In this document: one piece after another, positions 50,162 to 59,336 of the stretch
Layout: the number at the start of each line of letters is the position of its first letter
Position numbering within the stretch: the first letter of the stretch is position 1
Origin: Phocaeicola massiliensis B84634 = Timone 84634 = DSM 17679 = JCM 13223
GTDB taxonomy: Bacteria > Bacteroidota > Bacteroidia > Bacteroidales > Bacteroidaceae
Reading direction: 5' to 3'
NCBI RefSeq assembly: GCF_000382445.1
Contig: NZ_KB905472.1
Coordinates: 1,410,276-1,474,275 of the forward strand
Length of the DNA: 64,000 bases
Position numbers and translations under genes: made by a program
The notes under the pieces: generated by a model
Databases searched by the model: none
The model's input: the letters and a program-made list of their open reading frames with translations, nothing else
Told to the model about the DNA's origin: nothing

Positions 50162-50731
50162 TTATTTTGCCTTTTCTAAAGCAGCATTCAGTTTTAACAC
50201 ATTCACCTTCTCTGTTCCGAATATGCCCATAAACGGTTTTTCCACAGCTTTATCTACAATAGCTTTTACAGTTTCCTCACTCATTCCGCGAGCTTTAGCC
50301 ACACGTTGTACCTGCACGTATGCGCAGGCCGGAGTGATGTCAGGATCCAGCCCGGAACCGCTGGCTGTGACCATTTCGGCAGGTACTTCCTTACGGCTCA
50401 AGTAAGGATGATGCTTTAAAAATGTATCAATCCGCGCTTCTACTTCAGCCAGATACTCCTCATTGGTAGGACCTTTATTGCTACCGGCTGAACTAGCCGC
50501 ATCATAACCTTCACCGGCACATGAAGGACGTCCCCAGAAATAGATATCTTCCGTAAATGATTGTCCCACATTGGCTGCACCTACCACTTTTCCGTTAAGT
50601 TCCACCACCTCGGCATTGCCGGAATTAGGTCCGGCAAACTGAGCGAAAATCCATAAGACTAGTATATAGCATACTGAGAAAAACACACAAAAGACTAAGG
50701 TCAGTCTGAATGACTTTATAAAATTTTTCAT
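50162..50731 (-). CDS. kdpC: Potassium-transporting ATPase subunit KdpC
   Basis: A 189-residue subunit with one N-terminal membrane helix (LVFCVFFSVCYILVLWIFAQ) and a periplasmic domain containing GKVVGAANVGQSFTEDIYFW GRPS, LDPDITPACAYVQVQRVAKA and NVLKLNAALE, all KdpC hallmarks. KdpC stabilises the KdpFABC complex and helps ATP binding. It starts 13 bases after kdpB. Confidence 0.96.
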   Translation of the reverse strand: MKNFIKSFRLTLVFCVFFSVCYILVLWIFAQFAGPNSGNAEVVELNGKVVGAANVGQSFTEDIYFWGRPSCAGEGYDAASSAGSNKGPTNEEYLAEVEARIDTFLKHHPYLSRKEVPAEMVTASGSGLDPDITPACAYVQVQRVAKARGMSEETVKAIVDKAVEKPFMGIFGTEKVNVLKLNAALEKAK

Positions 50732-50744
50732 TGTCGTTTACTTG

Positions 50745-52778
50745 TTAAAAGAATAATCCTACTACTAAATCTATTAATTTAATACCCACAAAAGGAGCAA
50801 TAACACCACCTATGCCATATATCAAAAGATTACGACGAAGCAAGGCGGAAGCTCCTATCGGTTTGTATTGAACTCCTTTCAATGCCAGCGGAATCAGAAT
50901 AGGAATAATGACGGCATTGAATATAACCGCAGACAAGATAGCACTCTCAGGGCTATGCAGCCCCATAATATTCAATGCAGCCAGTTCCGGAATGGAAAGC
51001 ATGAACAATGCAGGAACAATGGCAAAATATTTGGCCACATCATTGGCTATGGAGAAAGTGGTCAGTGTACCACGTGTCATCAGCAATTGTTTACCTATCT
51101 CGACAATCTCTATCAGCTTGGTAGGATCATTATCCAAATCCACCATATTCCCTGCTTCCTTGGCAGCCTGTGTACCGCTATTCATGGCAACCCCCACATT
51201 AGCTTGGGCAAGGGCAGGAGCATCATTTGTTCCGTCACCCATCATGGCAACCAGTTTGCCGGCAGCCTGCTCTTTCTTGATATACTCCATCTTATCCTCC
51301 GGTTTAGCCTCGGCTATGAAGTCGTCTACTCCGGCTTTCTCTGCAATATATTTGGCGGTCAATGGGTTATCTCCCGTCACCATGACTGTTTTTACCCCCA
51401 TCTTGCGTAAACGTTCAAAACGTTCCTGAATACCCGGTTTTATGATATCCTGCAATTCTATTACTCCGGCAATTTTCTTATTGACACTTACCACCAATGG
51501 AGTACCTCCATTACTTGTAATGGTTTGAATGATATCTTCCGTTTCTTTTGGGAAAGGGTTTCCGGCAGACAAGGCTATCTTGCGGATCGCATCAAATGCA
51601 CCTTTACGGATTTCTGTTCCATCCTTCAAGTTAATACCCGAGCATTTGGTTTCGGCGGTAAATTTTATCATATGAGCACCATCGGTATTCAAATTACGCA
51701 TCCGTAAACCCGATTCACGTCCCAGTTCAATAATAGATTTGCCTTCCGGAGTATCATCAGATACAGATGAGAGCAGGCAGGCTTCGATGAAAGCATGTTC
51801 ATCCACTCCCTGAGCCGGATAAAAACGGGTAGCTTTACGGTTTCCTATAGTTATTGTTCCTGTTTTATCAAGAAGCAACGTATCTATGTCTCCGGCTGTT
51901 TCCACTGCTTTACCCGATTTGGTTATGACATTGGCACGCAAAGCACGATCCATCCCGGCGATACCGATAGCCGAAAGCAATCCTCCGATAGTGGTAGGAA
52001 TGAGGCAGACAAACAAGGACAGAAAAGAAGCAATGGTAATGACAGTTCCCGTATAATCGGCAAACGGTTTAAGGGTGATACACACAATGACAAAGACCAA
52101 TGTAAATGCTGCCAACAGGATAGTCAATGCAATTTCATTCGGTGTTTTCTGGCGGGATGCGCCTTCCACCAATGCAATCATCTTATCCAGGAAACTTTCA
52201 CCCGGCTGGGTGCTTACCATTACTTTTATCTGATCGGACAATACTTTTGTACCTCCTGTTACTGAACTCTTGTCACCGCCTGCTTCACGGATTACAGGAG
52301 CGGATTCGCCTGTGATGGCACTTTCGTCAATAGACGCCAGTCCTTCGATGATCTCGCCATCGGCAGGAATTACATCTCCTGCCTCGCATACAAAAATATC
52401 ACCTTTCTTTAACCGGGAACTACTGACAGTTTTCAAAGTCCCGTTCACAATCAATTTGGCAGGGGTTTCCTCACGAGTCTTCCTCAGGCTATCGGCTTGT
52501 GCTTTTCCGCGCGCTTCGGCAATAGCTTCAGCAAAATTAGCAAATAACAAGGTGATGAACAGGATTACGAAAACCCATAAATTATAAATAAATGAGCCTT
52601 GTGAATCATTAACGATAGAGTAGAGCATCACCAAGAACATAATAGCTGTACAAACCTCTACCGTGAACATAATCGGATTCTTAATCATCACTCGCGGATT
52701 CAACTTCACGAATGATTGTTTTATGCTGTCAATAACTTGCTCCTTCTGAAATAAAGAAGCTGATTTATTATCTTTCAT
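50745..52778 (-). CDS. kdpB: Potassium-transporting ATPase subunit KdpB
   Basis: A 677-residue P-type ATPase subunit. The phosphorylated Asp is in [17 protein letters not shown], the actuator loop is [15 protein letters not shown] (TGES), and the hinge region [19 protein letters not shown] is complete. [10 protein letters not shown] and [20 protein letters not shown] are typical of KdpB. It drives high-affinity K+ uptake with KdpA. It starts 33 bases after kdpA. Confidence 0.97.
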   Translation of the reverse strand: MKDNKSASLFQKEQVIDSIKQSFVKLNPRVMIKNPIMFTVEVCTAIMFLVMLYSIVNDSQGSFIYNLWVFVILFITLLFANFAEAIAEARGKAQADSLRKTREETPAKLIVNGTLKTVSSSRLKKGDIFVCEAGDVIPADGEIIEGLASIDESAITGESAPVIREAGGDKSSVTGGTKVLSDQIKVMVSTQPGESFLDKMIALVEGASRQKTPNEIALTILLAAFTLVFVIVCITLKPFADYTGTVITIASFLSLFVCLIPTTIGGLLSAIGIAGMDRALRANVITKSGKAVETAGDIDTLLLDKTGTITIGNRKATRFYPAQGVDEHAFIEACLLSSVSDDTPEGKSIIELGRESGLRMRNLNTDGAHMIKFTAETKCSGINLKDGTEIRKGAFDAIRKIALSAGNPFPKETEDIIQTITSNGGTPLVVSVNKKIAGVIELQDIIKPGIQERFERLRKMGVKTVMVTGDNPLTAKYIAEKAGVDDFIAEAKPEDKMEYIKKEQAAGKLVAMMGDGTNDAPALAQANVGVAMNSGTQAAKEAGNMVDLDNDPTKLIEIVEIGKQLLMTRGTLTTFSIANDVAKYFAIVPALFMLSIPELAALNIMGLHSPESAILSAVIFNAVIIPILIPLALKGVQYKPIGASALLRRNLLIYGIGGVIAPFVGIKLIDLVVGLFF

Positions 52779-52811
52779 ATCTTCTATTAATATCGTTGTC
52801 TGTTATCAGAA

Positions 52812-54518
52812 TTATAAACTCAAATGCTCGGCAATAGTGCTTAATGCATGTACCGGGAAGAATGATAGTGCGGCAACAATAAAAATAACCGCAAATGTCA
52901 TCACACCGAATGTCACTGTATCGGTTTGCAATGTGCCGGCGCTTTCGGGAATAAATTTTTTCTTAGCCAGAATACCTGCTATGGCCACTTGACCTACAAT
53001 CGGGACAAAACGTCCTAATATCAGCACAATACCACAAGAGTAGTTCCAAAACCATGTGTTATCACCCAGTCCTTCAAAACCGGAACCATTATTGGCGGCA
53101 CACGAGGTGTATTCATAAAGCATTTCACTCAGACCATGATATCCGGGATTGTTCAGCCAGCCACCTTCACTTTCCACAAATGCAGGCGCATGAACAAACA
53201 GATAAGCAGCCAATGCCGTACCAACTAAAATGATAAACGGATGAAGTAGTGCCACAATGGAAGCAATCTTCATTTCACGTGCTTCTACTTTATGACCAAG
53301 GAACTCCGGTGTACGGCCTACCATCAACCCACTGATGAACACGGCGATAATAATAAATGTAAAGTAGTTCATCCATCCCACACCTACACCGCCAAACCAT
53401 GTGTTGATCTGCATGTTCAGCATTTCCATCATACCCGAAAGCGGCATTGTTGAATCGTGCATACCATTGACAGAACCATTGGAAGTAACCGTAGTAGTAA
53501 TACTCCACAAAGCAGTGGCGGCCGAGCCCAAACGTATTTCTTTACCTTCCATCGCGCCATTATCCTGCGCTATCCCCATTTCGTCAATACGTGGATTACC
53601 ACCCATCTCCTGACTCACATTGATACAAACTCCTACCAGATAGGCAAACAGCATGACACCATATATACTATAACCCAATTTTTTACGTTTCAGATAGAAA
53701 CCGAATGCAAATGCCATCGCCATAGGTATGATAAGGATAGACCAACATTCCACCATATTGGCAAAATAGGTAGGGTTCTCCAATGGATGAGAAGAGTTTA
53801 CACCAAAATAACCACCACCATTAGTACCCAATTGTTTGATAGGGACAATAGCCGCCGTAGGGCCTTGTGATACATATTGTGTAGCTCCTTCCATGGTGGT
53901 CACCTTCATTTTTCCGTCAAAGCCCATCGGAGTTCCTTGCACAATCAGGATAAAGCCTACGACCAATGAAAGAGGCAACAGGACACGGGTACAACTTAAT
54001 ACCAAATAGTTCCAGAAATTGCCAATAGTCTGAGTAGTCTTTGCAGCCAGCGCTTTCATTATACCTGCCATGGCAGCCATACCGGTAGCGGCAGTAATAA
54101 ACTGAAAGAGCATGATGACGAATAGCTGAGTAAAATAAGTCAGCCCACTTTCACCGCTATAATGTTGCAAGTTGCAGTTCACCATGAAACTGATACAAGT
54201 ATTGAATGCCTGATGCGCAGTCTGACCGACATTTCCATCCGGGTTAAGCGGTAGCACACCTTGTGTAACCAACAGTACCATCCCCCAAAGGAACCAAAAT
54301 AGATTTACCACCAGCAAGGCTCTCAAAAACTGTTTCCAGTTCATCTCCTCATTGGGATTGATACCACTCAGTTTGAACATAACCCGTTCAACGGGCTTCA
54401 TAAAATCCGACCAAGTCTTTTCACCTTTATAAACTTTAGCGATATATTTGCCCAAAGGATAGCTGAGCACTACCATTAAGACAATTTGCGCTATAACACC
54501 TAAAACTTCAGTATTCAT
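52812..54518 (-). CDS. kdpA: Potassium-transporting ATPase subunit KdpA
   Basis: A 568-residue channel-like subunit with about ten membrane helices. Filter-type segments TAHQAFNTCISFMVNCNLQH, LGTNGGGYFGVNSSHPLENP, ATALWSITTTVTSNGSVNGM and SCAANNGSGFEGLGDNTWFW are the four pore loops of KdpA. It selects and passes K+ within the Kdp pump. Positioned between kdpF and kdpB as in other kdp operons. Confidence 0.97.
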   Translation of the reverse strand: MNTEVLGVIAQIVLMVVLSYPLGKYIAKVYKGEKTWSDFMKPVERVMFKLSGINPNEEMNWKQFLRALLVVNLFWFLWGMVLLVTQGVLPLNPDGNVGQTAHQAFNTCISFMVNCNLQHYSGESGLTYFTQLFVIMLFQFITAATGMAAMAGIMKALAAKTTQTIGNFWNYLVLSCTRVLLPLSLVVGFILIVQGTPMGFDGKMKVTTMEGATQYVSQGPTAAIVPIKQLGTNGGGYFGVNSSHPLENPTYFANMVECWSILIIPMAMAFAFGFYLKRKKLGYSIYGVMLFAYLVGVCINVSQEMGGNPRIDEMGIAQDNGAMEGKEIRLGSAATALWSITTTVTSNGSVNGMHDSTMPLSGMMEMLNMQINTWFGGVGVGWMNYFTFIIIAVFISGLMVGRTPEFLGHKVEAREMKIASIVALLHPFIILVGTALAAYLFVHAPAFVESEGGWLNNPGYHGLSEMLYEYTSCAANNGSGFEGLGDNTWFWNYSCGIVLILGRFVPIVGQVAIAGILAKKKFIPESAGTLQTDTVTFGVMTFAVIFIVAALSFFPVHALSTIAEHLSL

Positions 54519-54544
54519 AACTCTTTATTTCTTAACTTACTTTT

Positions 54545-54625
54545 TTAAAACTTCTCCGGCTTGATGAGAACATACATCATATAGCCGAACATAATCAAAC
54601 TAACTACAAATAATGCTGTGTACAT
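54545..54625 (-). CDS. kdpF: KdpF, 26-residue Kdp subunit
   Basis: ATG at 54625, TAA at 54545. The peptide MYTALFVVSLIMFGYMMYVL ends IKPEKF, matching the classic KdpF ending (L-x-K/R-P-E-x-F) after one membrane helix. A strong ribosome site AGGAG lies 10 bases before the ATG, unusual for this genome. KdpF stabilises the KdpABC complex. It precedes kdpA by 26 bases. Confidence 0.9.
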   Translation of the reverse strand: MYTALFVVSLIMFGYMMYVLIKPEKF

Positions 54626-54647
54626 AACTTGTTTCTCCTTTCTTTTT

Positions 54648-54746
54648 TTAGATCTTCTCGAACCAGTCTATGCATTTAAAGAAAAGCCAAAAGCAAGCTA
54701 TGCCGCTCAAGGTACAAACTACAAATCCGATTGAAAATAAATCCAT
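54648..54746 (-). CDS. 32-residue membrane protein upstream of kdpF
   Basis: ATG at 54746, TAA at 54648. The product begins MDLFSIGFVVCTLSGIACFW and continues LFFKCIDWFEKI: one membrane helix with two or three Cys and an aromatic, charged tail. It is the first gene after the sigma-54-like promoter, so leads the kdp transcript. Not recognised; a second accessory peptide of the pump is plausible. Confidence 0.6.
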   Translation of the reverse strand: MDLFSIGFVVCTLSGIACFWLFFKCIDWFEKI

Positions 54747-54791
54747 AATTCCTTTTTTTTAATTAATACTATTGTTAACTGTCACGTTATA

Positions 54792-54807
54792 TGCCAATAG
54801 TGTGCCA
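54792..54807 (-). promoter_or_regulatory. Sigma-54 promoter of the kdp operon
   Basis: The minus strand reads TGGCACACTATTGGCA, a full GG-N10-GC match to the -24/-12 consensus, 46 bases before the first small gene. Confidence 0.75.
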
Positions 54808-54884
54808 AAGAAAAAACATGTAATGTATATACTTGTAAAACAGAATAATGCAATAAATCAGGAAGTAAAAGGAGAGGAGTATAC

Positions 54885-54901
54885 CTTTTCAAAATGAAAA
54901 G
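54885..54901. promoter_or_regulatory. Palindromic activator site upstream of kdp
   Basis: CTTTTCAAAATGAAAAG, a 7+3+7 palindrome, about 80 bases upstream of the sigma-54 element, the usual distance for an NtrC-type activator. Identical to 29823-29839 before kdpD. Confidence 0.7.
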
Positions 54902-54951
54902 AGATCAATATCAAAACAGGAAGATATTGAATAAAAGATGAAGGTGTGCCA

Positions 54952-55006
54952 AAATGAAATGCCCCCCGAAAGTTTTTTATCTGACTTTCGGGAGGCATTT
55001 CATTTT
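54952..55006. terminator. Terminator of the sulfatase gene
   Basis: AAATGAAATGCC-CCCCGAAAGT pairs with ACTTTCGGGA-GGCATTTCATTT around a T-rich loop: a stem of about 22 bp just past the sulfatase stop. Confidence 0.75.
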
Positions 55007-55023
55007 TTAATAAGAAAGAGAAT

Positions 55024-56568
55024 TTAATAACGAGTCACTTTATCTGTATGTCCTTTCAAATATTCAAAGCGGTTGATTAATTTTCCTAATAATTCAGGGT
55101 ATTTCTCTGCTAAATTATTTTGCTGGCTAATATCTTCTTTCAGATTATACAATTTATATCCGTATCCTAAACCGATAAATTCACCATCTTCTTTACTGTA
55201 TGGATTATAATAAGGAGGAATCAATGCCCAATCACCTTGGCGGTATGCATAATTAAACATTCCTTCAATAACCAATTCTTTACGCCCTTCTTGACTCTTA
55301 CCCAAAAAAGCATCTAATGTATTTTCGCTGTCCAATTGATCAGGATAAGTCTGCCCCAATAATGCGGCGAATGATGCTAACAAATCCATTTGACAAATAA
55401 AGGCATCGGAAACCTGCGGTTTTACCTGAGCCGGCCAACGTAGCATAAACGGAATTCGTGTTCCGCCATCAAACATACTGGTTTTACCACCACGTAACGG
55501 ACCTGCAATCTTGTGGTCACCTACCAGCTCTTCTGCTTGATCTTTGTATCCGTCATCAAGTACCGGACCATTATCGCTAGTAAAAATCACGATAGTATTT
55601 TCCGTTAATCCCAACTTATCTAATTCTTTCAAAAACTCACTTACACACCAGTCTGCTTCCAAAATAGCATCTCCACGAGGCCCCATACCCGATTTCCCTA
55701 CAAAACGTTCGTTTGGAACACGAGGCACGTGTGGTTGATGAAGTCCATAATATAAAAAGAATGATTTCTCTTTGTTGATATTTACAAATTGCTTGGCTTT
55801 ATTCAAGAACAATTCTGCCATCTCTTCGTCTTTCCACTGAGCAGCTTTTCCTCCCTTCTGAAAACCGATGCGAGGCACTCCATTTACAATAGACCCTGCA
55901 TGACCTACACTAGGATGCATACGAAGTAGCTCAGGGTTATTCTTTCCAGTGGGTTCACCAGGAAAATTCTTCCGATAATTTACATAAAGAGGATCATTAG
56001 GATCTAGCCCTACGACTTTTCCATTTTCAAGAAAAACACAGGGCACGCGGTCATTGGTAGCTGCTTGAATAAAGGAATAATCATATCCGATTTCTGCTGC
56101 ACCGGGACTGACCTCTTTATTCCAATCTACATTTCCGTCTCCCAATCCGATATGCCATTTACCGACCGAACCTGTAACATAACCTGCCTGCTTCATCAGT
56201 TTAGGAAAGGTTATTTTTTGAGTATCAATAATTAAGGCTGCATTTCCGGGAAGGATTTTAGCATCGACATTGCTCCAAGGGTATTTACCGGTCATTACCG
56301 AATAACGACTGGGAGTAGAAGTTGCTGCTGTACAAAATCCTTGTGTGAAGCGAATGCCTTCATTGGCAATGCGATCCATTCCGGGAGTTTGGAGGCGATG
56401 AGCACCATAACAGCTTAAGTCACCATATCCCAAATCATCGGCAACTATCAAAATAACATTGGGGTGTTTATCCTTCTGTTCTTGTTGGGGCTGTAAGTTT
56501 GCAGTCATCGCAACCGTTGGCGAAAATGCACTTGCCATCAGGCCTAGAGTGTAACTGAATAATTTCAT
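55024..56568 (-). CDS. Serine-type sulfatase
   Basis: A 514-residue arylsulfatase-family enzyme with a signal peptide (about 1-22). VILIVADDLGYGDLSCYGAH carries metal-binding Asp pairs; the modification site is CTAATSTPSRYSVMTGKYPW, where Ser (STPSR) would be converted to formylglycine by an anSME-type enzyme. GKWHIGLG and IFTSDNGP are further conserved motifs. It probably removes sulfate from host or dietary glycans in the periplasm. It starts 26 bases after the response regulator gene, an unusual neighbour. Confidence 0.93.
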   Translation of the reverse strand: MKLFSYTLGLMASAFSPTVAMTANLQPQQEQKDKHPNVILIVADDLGYGDLSCYGAHRLQTPGMDRIANEGIRFTQGFCTAATSTPSRYSVMTGKYPWSNVDAKILPGNAALIIDTQKITFPKLMKQAGYVTGSVGKWHIGLGDGNVDWNKEVSPGAAEIGYDYSFIQAATNDRVPCVFLENGKVVGLDPNDPLYVNYRKNFPGEPTGKNNPELLRMHPSVGHAGSIVNGVPRIGFQKGGKAAQWKDEEMAELFLNKAKQFVNINKEKSFFLYYGLHQPHVPRVPNERFVGKSGMGPRGDAILEADWCVSEFLKELDKLGLTENTIVIFTSDNGPVLDDGYKDQAEELVGDHKIAGPLRGGKTSMFDGGTRIPFMLRWPAQVKPQVSDAFICQMDLLASFAALLGQTYPDQLDSENTLDAFLGKSQEGRKELVIEGMFNYAYRQGDWALIPPYYNPYSKEDGEFIGLGYGYKLYNLKEDISQQNNLAEKYPELLGKLINRFEYLKGHTDKVTRY

Positions 56569-56594
56569 ATCATAATAGTTTTAAGTGTTTTTCA

Positions 56595-57944
56595 TTAAAG
56601 GCTTATACCGTATTCTTCTATCTTACGATAAAGCGTGGTCAGGCCTATTTTCAATAAACGCGAGGCTTCAGTCTTATTTCCTTTAGTATATTGCAGAACT
56701 TTAGTGATGTGATGTTTTTCCATAGCAGCCAGTTCAAATTCTGAATAATTTTTGCTAGTAAGCTCTTCTTGCTGGCTGTTTTGTATTTCAATGGGAAGGT
56801 CTTGCAAAGTTAATTGTTTATCACAAATAATCATACTGCGCTCTATCACATTACGCAACTCACGAATATTCCCTCTCCAATCAGCTGCTTTCAAAGCTGT
56901 CAAGAACTCCGGAGTCATTCCTTCCACTTGTTTTCCCAGTTTATTTGAAAAAAGCCGGATAAAAGTTCTCGCTAAGATTTCGATATCTTCTTTACGTTCA
57001 CGGAGGGGAGGAAGATGTATCTGAAAAACGGAAAGGCGATAATAAAGGTCTTCACGGAAATTGCCTTGTTCTATTTCTTTTTTCAAATCACGATTGGTGG
57101 CGGAGATAATACGAACATTTACTTTCGTGGGCTTCGTGTCTCCTATTTTTATATATTCTCCTGATTCAAGCACACGGAGTAATTTAGCTTGCAATTCAAA
57201 TGCCATTTCACCTATTTCATCTAGAAAGATAGTGCCATTATTAGCAACTTCAAATAAACCTTTCTTATCTTTCATCGCTCCGGTAAATGAACCGGCTTTA
57301 TGGCCGAATATCTCGCTTTCAAGCAAATCTTTACTAAAGGCGGAACAATTTATCGCCACAAAAGCATTCTCTTTACGAAGGCTATTACGATGGATAGCTT
57401 GCGCGAAGACTTCTTTTCCTGTTCCGGTTTCTCCGGTAAGCAATACTGTGACATCAGTCGCTGCCACTTTCTGGGCTAAAGCGACAGTTTGTTGCATGCA
57501 GTTCGACTTACCTTTAATGGTTTCAAAAGAATAGGTATGCGCTTCTTCCGGTTTTGCTTTTTCTCCTATATTCTTTTTAGCTTGCTCCATGGCGCGACTA
57601 ACGACAGGAATAATCTTATTGTTATCGTCTCCCTTGGTGATATAGTCGAAAGCCCCGTTCTTAATCGCCTGCACTCCATCAGGAATGTTTCCGTGAGCTG
57701 TTAATAAAATGATTTCCAGCTCGGGATAGAGCTTTTTCATAGTAAGAACCAAATCGACTCCGTGACCATCAGGCAAAAAGACATCACACAATGCCACTTG
57801 AGGAGTGTGCAGTTTCAATTGTTTTAAAGTCGATTGGCAATCAGTTGCTTGAAAGACCTCATAGCCTTCTAGTTCCATCATCCGTGAAAGGAGTTTTCGT
57901 ATCTGCGGTTCGTCGTCAATTATCAAAATACTATCCATTTCCAT
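56595..57944 (-). CDS. NtrC-family sigma-54 response regulator
   Basis: Start at 57944 (MEMDSILIIDDEPQIRKLLS) or two codons on. The roughly 450-residue regulator has a receiver domain with phospho-Asp in VALCDVFLPDGHGVDL, Thr in ILLTAHGN and Lys in YITKGDD; an AAA+ domain with Walker A LLTGETGTGKEVFAQAIHRN, sigma-54 contact loop GSFTGAMKDKKG, and IFLDEIGEM; and a Fis-type HTH (NKTEASRLLKIGLTTLYRKI). It is the nearest candidate partner of the kinase at 27-28.6 kb and the best candidate for the kdp sites. Confidence 0.93.
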   Translation of the reverse strand: MEMDSILIIDDEPQIRKLLSRMMELEGYEVFQATDCQSTLKQLKLHTPQVALCDVFLPDGHGVDLVLTMKKLYPELEIILLTAHGNIPDGVQAIKNGAFDYITKGDDNNKIIPVVSRAMEQAKKNIGEKAKPEEAHTYSFETIKGKSNCMQQTVALAQKVAATDVTVLLTGETGTGKEVFAQAIHRNSLRKENAFVAINCSAFSKDLLESEIFGHKAGSFTGAMKDKKGLFEVANNGTIFLDEIGEMAFELQAKLLRVLESGEYIKIGDTKPTKVNVRIISATNRDLKKEIEQGNFREDLYYRLSVFQIHLPPLRERKEDIEILARTFIRLFSNKLGKQVEGMTPEFLTALKAADWRGNIRELRNVIERSMIICDKQLTLQDLPIEIQNSQQEELTSKNYSEFELAAMEKHHITKVLQYTKGNKTEASRLLKIGLTTLYRKIEEYGISL

Positions 57945-57957
57945 TTTATTTGTTTCA

Positions 57958-57987
57958 CAAAGATAGAACAAAATAGCGTCTCACAAA
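57958..57987 (-). promoter_or_regulatory. Promoter of the response regulator gene
   Basis: Minus strand TTTG (57987-57984) and TATCTTTG (57965-57958) spaced by 18 bases, a housekeeping Bacteroides promoter 14 bases before the start. So the regulator is made constitutively and then drives sigma-54 genes. Confidence 0.65.
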
Positions 57988-58109
57988 AGATTATTAAAAA
58001 AAATGTCCGATGAACAATTTTATATATTCTTTCGTTAAATAAAACGGAAGCTACTTCTTTATACCTCTTCACCTGCCCTATTCTTATTAATTTAAACTCT
58101 ATATAAACA

Positions 58110-59336
58110 ATGAATAAAATAGAAATTAAAAACTTATATCTTATTTTCGGTTCGGAAAAACAAAAAGCCCTTCGGATGTTGAAAGAAGGAAAAAGTAAAA
58201 ATGAAATATTAAAAACTACTGATTGCACCATCGCTGTAAAAGACGCAAATTTAGATATCCATGAAGGCGAGTTCTTTGTTATAATGGGATTGTCGGGCAG
58301 TGGAAAATCAACACTGCTTCGTTGCATCAATCGGTTGATAAAGCCCACGAAAGGACAAATCCTTATCAATGGCAAGAATATTACCACAATGTCTGATAAA
58401 GAATTGTTGGATATGCGGCGCCACGAGATTTCTATGGTGTTTCAAAACTTTGGCTTGCTTCCTCATCGCAGTGTGTTGAGCAACATAGCCTTCGGATTGG
58501 AGTTGCAAGGTGTTTCCAAACAGGAACGTGAAAAGCAAGCAATGAAAAGCATGGAAATCGTCGGACTGAAAGGTTACCAGAATCAAATGGTGGGACAATT
58601 GTCGGGAGGTATGCAGCAACGGGTGGGACTAGCACGTGCATTAGCAAATAATCCTGAAGTATTACTTATGGACGAAGCTTTTTCCGCACTCGACCCCTTA
58701 ATCCGCGTGCAGATGCAGGATGAAATGCTAACCATACAGTCTAAGATGAAAAAAACGATTATTTTTATTACTCACGATTTGAATGAAGCCATTAAATTGG
58801 GAGACCGTATTGCTATCATGAAGGATGGGGAAATAGTGCAAGTGGGAACTTCTGAAGAAATCCTGACTGAACCTGCTAATGATTATGTAGCACGTTTTGT
58901 TGAAAATGTAGACCGAAGTAAGATTATCACGGCAGGAAGCATTATGATAACTCGTCCGGCAGTCGCTCGTCTGCGTAAAGAAGGACCTGAAGTCTTGATT
59001 CGGAAAATGAAAGAAAGAGATATTACCGTACTTCCGGTGATAGATGAAAATGATAAATTGATTGGAGAAATCACATTGGAAGACACTGCTATTCTCCGAC
59101 ATAAAGGGATAAAATCCATCCAAACTGCTGTACTGAGTGAAGTACATTCCGTTACAGAAGATACTAAAATAGAAGACTTACTTCCATTGATTACCAAAAC
59201 CAATTCCCCCATCTATGTGGTTAATGAAGAACGTGAATTAAAAGGATTGGTTCCTCTCTCATCCATTGTAGTAGAGATGACCGGAAAAGATAAAAACGAA
59301 ATTAACGAACTTATTCAAAACGCAATCGAATTATGA
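58110..59336 (+). CDS. opuAA/proV: Glycine betaine/proline ABC transporter ATPase
   Basis: A 408-residue ATP-binding subunit. Walker A IMGLSGSGKSTLLRCINRLI, signature LSGGMQQRVGLARALANNPE, Walker B VLLMDEAFSALDPLI, H-loop IIFITHDLNEAI. Two CBS domains follow (about residues 280-400, VIDENDKLIGEITLEDTAIL), which sense ionic strength or nucleotides in OpuA. It ends overlapping the permease start by 4 bases. Confidence 0.95.
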   Translation: MNKIEIKNLYLIFGSEKQKALRMLKEGKSKNEILKTTDCTIAVKDANLDIHEGEFFVIMGLSGSGKSTLLRCINRLIKPTKGQILINGKNITTMSDKELLDMRRHEISMVFQNFGLLPHRSVLSNIAFGLELQGVSKQEREKQAMKSMEIVGLKGYQNQMVGQLSGGMQQRVGLARALANNPEVLLMDEAFSALDPLIRVQMQDEMLTIQSKMKKTIIFITHDLNEAIKLGDRIAIMKDGEIVQVGTSEEILTEPANDYVARFVENVDRSKIITAGSIMITRPAVARLRKEGPEVLIRKMKERDITVLPVIDENDKLIGEITLEDTAILRHKGIKSIQTAVLSEVHSVTEDTKIEDLLPLITKTNSPIYVVNEERELKGLVPLSSIVVEMTGKDKNEINELIQNAIEL

